From assembly GCA_964625225.1 (NCBI GenBank), contig CAZVAR010000140.1, forward strand, positions 1 through 9,739: a stretch of DNA of 9,739 nt, given 5' to 3'. How positions within the stretch are numbered: the first letter of the stretch is position 1; each line of letters starts with the position of its first letter. This stretch comes from CAZVAR01 sp964625225. GTDB lineage: Bacteria > Pseudomonadota > Alphaproteobacteria > JAJUGE01. Made by a program: the position numbers and the translations under genes. Shown here one piece after another: positions 6,414-9,739 of the stretch. Below the pieces are notes generated by a model that saw only the letters and a list, made by a program, of their open reading frames with translations, had not been told where the DNA came from and did no database searches.

Positions 6414-6590
6414 TCCCCGGTCTTCCTTCCCGGTATCGGCTCTCGGACGCTCGGTCCAGGGTCATCCGCGGTCGAGCGGAACCGTGTCGTGCGCCGCGCC
6501 GCCTCCATCCTCGGGTGCATGCCTGAAGCGGCGCCCCCGAACGATCGTGATCGTGCCCTACAGCTCCCGCATCGCCCGCCTGCGTGCACG

Positions 6591-6639
6591 GTATCGCGCG
6601 ATACGGTCGGCTGCGCCGCACCGGAGGCCATGCATGGCC
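6591..6639. repeat. Two perfect 14-bp palindromes upstream of glcD
   Basis: GTATCGCGCGATAC (6591-6604) and GGCCATGCATGGCC (6626-6639) are each identical to their reverse complement, with 21 nt between them. They lie about 185-230 nt before the glcD start. They could be operator sites for a dimeric regulator, or chance palindromes in GC-rich DNA; neither matches a regulator motif I can name. Confidence 0.5.
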
Positions 6640-6753
6640 GGCCGCTGTCGCCCACCCGCATCCTCTGACGCCGTGCCCCGCCCGGAGGTCCGGCCGAGGT
6701 CCGGCGGGCAGCCGCGGATGCCGTGCCCGGGGCTTCCGGGGCCGATCCGTGGA

Positions 6754-6782
6754 TTCCAATCTGCTTCGCGACGGCCTATCCT
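6754..6782 (+). promoter_or_regulatory. Weak candidate promoter of the glc operon
   Basis: TTCCAA (6754-6759) and TATCCT (6777-6782) are separated by 17 nt and would start transcription near 6789, about 33 nt before glcD. The -35 matches consensus at three of six positions and the -10 at four of six. This is the most AT-rich patch close to the gene. An activator-dependent promoter would fit a weak -35, but that is inference. Confidence 0.25.
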
Positions 6783-6821
6783 TGTGCCGACGTGCCGAAA
6801 TGGGGAGGGAGGACGCGTCGG

Positions 6822-8309
6822 ATGAAGATGCCCGAGCCGGACCGCGACGTGCTGGCACGCCGCGCGGAGATCGCCGCTGCGCTGAGCGCGATCGTGCCGG
6901 GCGAAGGCGTCATCGTCGACGAGCACGAGCGGCGCGCCTTCGAGAGCGACGGCCTCACCGCCTACCGCACCTTGCCGCTGATCGTCGTGCTGCCGGAGAC
7001 GGTCGAGCAGGTCTCGGCCGTGCTGCGCTACTGCCATGCGGAAGGGATCAAGGTGGTGCCGCGCGGGGCGGGCACCTCGCTGTCCGGCGGTGCGTTGCCG
7101 CTCGCCGACGGAATCCTGCTCGGCATGGCGAAGTTCAACCGGGTGCTGGAGATCGATTACGACAACCGCTGCGCGGTGGTGCAGCCGGGCGTCACCAATC
7201 TCGGAATCAGCAACGCCGTCGACGAGGCGGGCTTCTATTACGCGCCCGACCCGTCGAGCCAGATCGCCTGCACGATCGGCGGCAATGTCGCCGAGAATTC
7301 GGGCGGCGTGCACTGCCTCAAATACGGGCTCACCACCAACAACATCCTCGGCATCGAGATGGTGCTGATGGACGGCGAGGTGGTCCGGTTCGGTGGCAAG
7401 TATCTCGATGCCGAGGGTTACGACCTGCTCGGCGTCGTGACCGGGTCGGAGGGTCTGCTCGGCGTCATCACCGAGGTCACCGTCCGCATCCTGCCCAAGC
7501 CGGCCTCGGCGCGAGCGGTGCTGATCGGCTTCCCGTCGAGCGAGAGCGCCGGCGACTGCGTCGCCGCCATCATCGCCGCCGGAATCATTCCCGGCGGGAT
7601 GGAGATGATGGACCGACCCGCGATCCACGCGGCCGAGGCCTTCGTTCAGGCGGGCTATCCGCTCGACGTGGAGGCGCTGCTGATCGTCGAGCTCGACGGA
7701 CCGCCGCGCGAGGTCGAGTATCTCATCGAGGCCGTGGGACGGATCGCCGAGGCGCGCGGCGCCGTTTCCGTCCGCATCTCGACCACCGAGGAAGAGCGGC
7801 TCGCCTTCTGGGCGGGTCGGAAGGCGGCGTTTCCGGCGGTGGGGCGGATTTCGCCCGATTATTACTGCATGGACGGGACCATCCCGCGGCACCAGCTTCC
7901 CTTCGTGCTGAATCGGATCACCCAGCTCTCCGAACAGTACGGGCTGGGCGTCGCCAACGTGTTCCATGCCGGCGACGGCAATCTGCACCCGCTGATCCTC
8001 TACGACGCCAACCGGCCGGGGGAGCTGGAGAAGGCGGAGGCGTTCGGATCGGACATTCTGCGGCTCTGCGTCGAGGTCGGCGGCGTCCTGACCGGCGAGC
8101 ACGGGGTCGGCGTCGAGAAGCGCGACCTGATGCCGACCATGTTCACGGAGGAGGACCTGAAGCAGCAGCAGCGCCTGAAGTGCGCGTTCGACCCGAAGCA
8201 GCTCCTGAACCCGGGCAAGGTATTCCCGACATTGCACCGCTGCGCCGAACTGGGCCGCATGCACGTTCGCGGAGGCATGATGCCGTTCCCGGATCTGCCG
8301 CGGTTCTGA
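6822..8309 (+). CDS. glcD: Glycolate oxidase FAD-binding subunit GlcD
   Basis: A 495-residue FAD-linked oxidase of the VAO/PCMH family, close in length to E. coli GlcD (499). It oxidises glycolate (and often D-lactate) to glyoxylate, passing electrons to the FeS subunit GlcF. The FAD-binding domain includes VVPRGAGTSLSGGALP (78-93), APDPSSQIACTIGGNVAENSG (141-161) and GLTTNNILGIEMV (169-181). The C-terminal oxidase domain carries HAGDGNLH (382-389), whose His residues are conserved in the D-2-hydroxyacid branch, and GEHG (425-428). LLNPGK and PTLHRCAELG close to the C-terminus, ending PFPDLPRF, match GlcD specifically rather than other D-lactate dehydrogenases. The ATG at 6822 is chosen because GGAGGGAGG at 6804-6812 is placed correctly; an in-frame ATG at 6723 would add 33 residues unlike the family. 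First gene of glcDEF, with GlcE 37 nt downstream. Confidence 0.96.
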   Translation: MKMPEPDRDVLARRAEIAAALSAIVPGEGVIVDEHERRAFESDGLTAYRTLPLIVVLPETVEQVSAVLRYCHAEGIKVVPRGAGTSLSGGALPLADGILLGMAKFNRVLEIDYDNRCAVVQPGVTNLGISNAVDEAGFYYAPDPSSQIACTIGGNVAENSGGVHCLKYGLTTNNILGIEMVLMDGEVVRFGGKYLDAEGYDLLGVVTGSEGLLGVITEVTVRILPKPASARAVLIGFPSSESAGDCVAAIIAAGIIPGGMEMMDRPAIHAAEAFVQAGYPLDVEALLIVELDGPPREVEYLIEAVGRIAEARGAVSVRISTTEEERLAFWAGRKAAFPAVGRISPDYYCMDGTIPRHQLPFVLNRITQLSEQYGLGVANVFHAGDGNLHPLILYDANRPGELEKAEAFGSDILRLCVEVGGVLTGEHGVGVEKRDLMPTMFTEEDLKQQQRLKCAFDPKQLLNPGKVFPTLHRCAELGRMHVRGGMMPFPDLPRF

Positions 8310-8346
8310 TGGGCACGCCGTTCAGCCTCGTCGCCGGGGAGCGCCG

Positions 8347-9573
8347 ATGGCCTCCGTGCTGACGCCGACGGACGAGCGGCAGCTGCTCGAGGTCGTCACC
8401 ATGATGGCCGCGCACAAGACTCCCGTCGAAATCGTCGGCGGCAGCACCAAACGGGCGCTGGGTCGGCCGGTCGAGGCCGAGCACAAGATCGCCCTGAACC
8501 GCCTCGCCGGCATCGAACTCTACGAGCCGGAGGAGCTGGTCCTCAGCGCCGGCGCCGGCACGAAGCTGGTTCATATCGAGGCGGCGCTGGCGACCCATCG
8601 GCAGATGCTCGCCTTCGAGCCGATCGATTACGGCCCGCTCCTGGGCAGCACGCCCGGCGAGGACACGATCGGCGGGGTGCTCGCCTGCAATCTGTCGGGG
8701 CCGCGACGGATCAAGGCGGGCGCCGCACGCGACCATTTCCTCGGTGTGCACGGCGTATCGGGACGCGCCGCTGCCTTCAAGTCGGGCGGCCGCGTCGTCA
8801 AGAACGTCACCGGCTACGATCTCTGCAAGCTGATGGCGGGCAGCTTCGGCACGCTCGCCGTGATGAGCCGGGTGACGGTCAAGGTCCTGCCGGCCCCCGA
8901 AACGGTGCATACGCTGCTGATCCACGGCCTCGACGATGCGGCGGCGATCGCCGCGCTCACCCGGGCGATGCAGAGCCCGCACGAGGTGTCGGGCGCCGCC
9001 CATCTTCCCGCGCCGGTCGCCGACGCGCTCGGAATGCCCAGCATCGGCCACGCCCGGGAGGCGCTGACCGCAGTGCGGGTCGAGGGGTTCGCGCCGTCGG
9101 TCGCCGCGCGGACGGCGGCGCTCGCCGAGCTGTTCGGTGGGCTCGGCGAGCTTTCCGAGCTGGACTCCGTGCCGTCCGCGACCTTCTGGCGGGAGGTGCG
9201 GGACGCCTTGCCCCTGGCGCGGCTGCCGTCCGAATATTCCGTATGGCGCCTGTCCGTGCCGCCGGCGCGCGGCGCCGCCGTCGCGGCCGCGGTGCGCGCC
9301 GCCGTTCCTGCGCTGGTGTTCTACGACTGGGTCGGCGGCCTCGTCTGGGCGGCGGTCGAGCCCTGTCCCGACGCCGGCCAGGCCGCGATCCGGGCAGCCG
9401 TCGCCGCATCCGGCGGCCATGCCACGCTGGTGCGGGCCAGCCCGGCGCAGCGCGCCGCGCTCGATCCGTTCCAGCCCCTGGAGAGGGGCGCCGCGGCGCT
9501 GACCCGCCGGGTCAAGGAGAGCTTCGATCCCTACCGGATCCTCAACCGAGGCCGGATGTATCCGGACGCGTGA
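8347..9573 (+). CDS. glcE: Glycolate oxidase subunit GlcE
   Basis: A 408-residue second FAD-binding_4 type subunit of the glycolate oxidase complex. The FAD-binding pattern appears as VEIVGGSTKRALGRP (27-41), ELVLSAGAGTKL (63-74), LLGSTPGEDTIGGVLACNLSG (98-118) and SGGRVVKNVTGYDLCKLMAGS (146-166). The last segment, KNVTGYD...L..GS.GTL, is characteristic of GlcE. The C-terminus SFDPYRILNRGRMYPD matches the family end (F-D-P-x-x-I-L-N-x-G-R-M-Y); the usual Pro after Asn is replaced by Arg. It is longer than E. coli GlcE (350), with the extra length in the variable middle and C-terminal part (about 200-370). GGGGAG at 8336-8341, five bases before the ATG, supports the start. The gene is co-transcribed with glcD and runs within 9 nt of glcF. 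Confidence 0.95.
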   Translation: MASVLTPTDERQLLEVVTMMAAHKTPVEIVGGSTKRALGRPVEAEHKIALNRLAGIELYEPEELVLSAGAGTKLVHIEAALATHRQMLAFEPIDYGPLLGSTPGEDTIGGVLACNLSGPRRIKAGAARDHFLGVHGVSGRAAAFKSGGRVVKNVTGYDLCKLMAGSFGTLAVMSRVTVKVLPAPETVHTLLIHGLDDAAAIAALTRAMQSPHEVSGAAHLPAPVADALGMPSIGHAREALTAVRVEGFAPSVAARTAALAELFGGLGELSELDSVPSATFWREVRDALPLARLPSEYSVWRLSVPPARGAAVAAAVRAAVPALVFYDWVGGLVWAAVEPCPDAGQAAIRAAVAASGGHATLVRASPAQRAALDPFQPLERGAAALTRRVKESFDPYRILNRGRMYPDA

Positions 9574-9582
9574 CCGCACAGC

Positions 9583-9739
9583 ATGCAGACCAGCTTCACC
9601 GACGCCCAGCTCGCCGATCCCGCCTTCCGGGAGTCGGAGAAGATCCTGCGCGCCTGCGTGCATTGCGGCTTCTGCACGGCGACCTGCCCGACCTACGTGC
9701 TGCTCGGCGACGAGCTCGACAGCCCGCGCGGCCGCATCT
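9583..9739 (+). CDS. glcF: Glycolate oxidase iron-sulfur subunit GlcF (5' part, cut by window end)
   Basis: Only the first 52 residues are inside the window and the frame is open to the edge. It begins MQTSFTDAQLADPAFRESEK, the usual GlcF N-terminus. Residues 25-36, CVHCGFCTATCP, form a C-x2-C-x2-C-x3-C-P cluster that binds a 4Fe-4S centre (Cys25, 28, 31, 35), followed by TYVLLGDELDSPRGRI, which is strongly conserved in GlcF. A full subunit of about 400 or more residues would contain a second such cluster and CCG-type motifs, passing electrons from the flavin subunits to quinone at the membrane. It starts 9 nt after the glcE stop, so it is in the same operon. There is no strong ribosome site in this gap, suggesting translational coupling to glcE. 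Confidence 0.95.
   Translation, partial: MQTSFTDAQLADPAFRESEKILRACVHCGFCTATCPTYVLLGDELDSPRGRI

Larger units (their letters stand above)
6276..6821. other. 546-bp region without a confident gene, upstream of glcD
   Basis: None of the open frames on either strand gives a convincing full protein, and no tRNA-like sequence is seen. The interval holds several short dyads: ACGATC-GT-GATCGT (6541-6554), GTATCGCGCGATAC (6591-6604) and GGCCATGCATGGCC (6626-6639). A short possible coding remnant is on the - strand near 6310-6413. The final 70 bases carry the likely promoter and the ribosome site of glcD. No linked transcription regulator gene such as glcC is present in this gap. Confidence 0.5.

Noticed and set aside
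6276..6821. tRNA or other standard RNA gene in the gap before glcD
   Set aside because: I looked for the T-loop GGTTCGANTCC pattern and paired acceptor arms on both strands and saw none; a small RNA cannot be excluded without expression data.
6558..8264. Long minus-strand open frame (568 codons) opposite glcD
   Set aside because: Low-complexity Arg/His/Asp-rich product without recognisable domains; glcD on the + strand is unambiguous.
8143..9663. Long minus-strand open frame (506 codons) opposite glcE
   Set aside because: Antisense shadow that runs across the glcD end, glcE and the glcF start; no domain recognised.
9583..9739. GlcF as a truncated gene
   Set aside because: The frame is open and well conserved up to the last base; the truncation is only the window edge.

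Overview
The window looks like the chromosome of a high-GC alphaproteobacterium, probably a Rhodospirillales-type organism. I infer this from the strong G/C third-position bias of every gene, the 41-residue zinc-less form of ribosomal protein L36, the close match of the glycolate oxidase proteins to the GlcD/GlcE/GlcF families, and a TTAA-N7-TTAA (CtrA-type) site. The species cannot be fixed from the sequence alone. All recognised genes lie on the + strand; the long open frames on the - strand are shadows caused by high GC.

Left part (1-3711). The window opens in a 10-bp G-rich tandem repeat that runs off the left edge, followed by about 400 bp with no recognisable gene. Three monocistronic-looking genes follow: an alpha/beta hydrolase (468-1337) with an intact Ser-Asp-His triad, a luciferase-like flavin-dependent oxidoreductase (1606-2694), and a class I SAM-dependent methyltransferase (2827-3711). 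Their spacing, a hairpin after the hydrolase, a plausible sigma70-type promoter before the oxidoreductase and a CtrA-like box before the methyltransferase suggest separate transcription.

Middle (3712-6821). A 662-residue fused TRAP transporter permease (4058-6046) stands without a visible substrate-binding protein gene. It is followed by rpmJ (6150-6275). Between them is a perfect 12-bp inverted repeat whose loop holds a TTGACA hexamer and whose right arm fills the promoter spacer. About 550 bp without a confident gene follow; this stretch contains perfect short palindromes and, on the - strand, a short possible remnant of a CNNM/DUF21 (hemolysin/CorC-type) gene.

Right part (6822-9739). This is a glycolate oxidase operon, glcD-glcE-glcF, with short gaps (37 and 9 nt). 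GlcF is cut by the window edge after 52 residues, just after its first Cys cluster for an iron-sulfur centre. Together the three subunits would oxidise glycolate to glyoxylate and pass electrons to the membrane quinone pool.

I did not find a convincing new defence, mobile or biosynthetic system here. The observations most worth checking are the promoter-overlapping dyad before rpmJ, the CtrA-type box, the G-rich minisatellite and the orphan TRAP permease.
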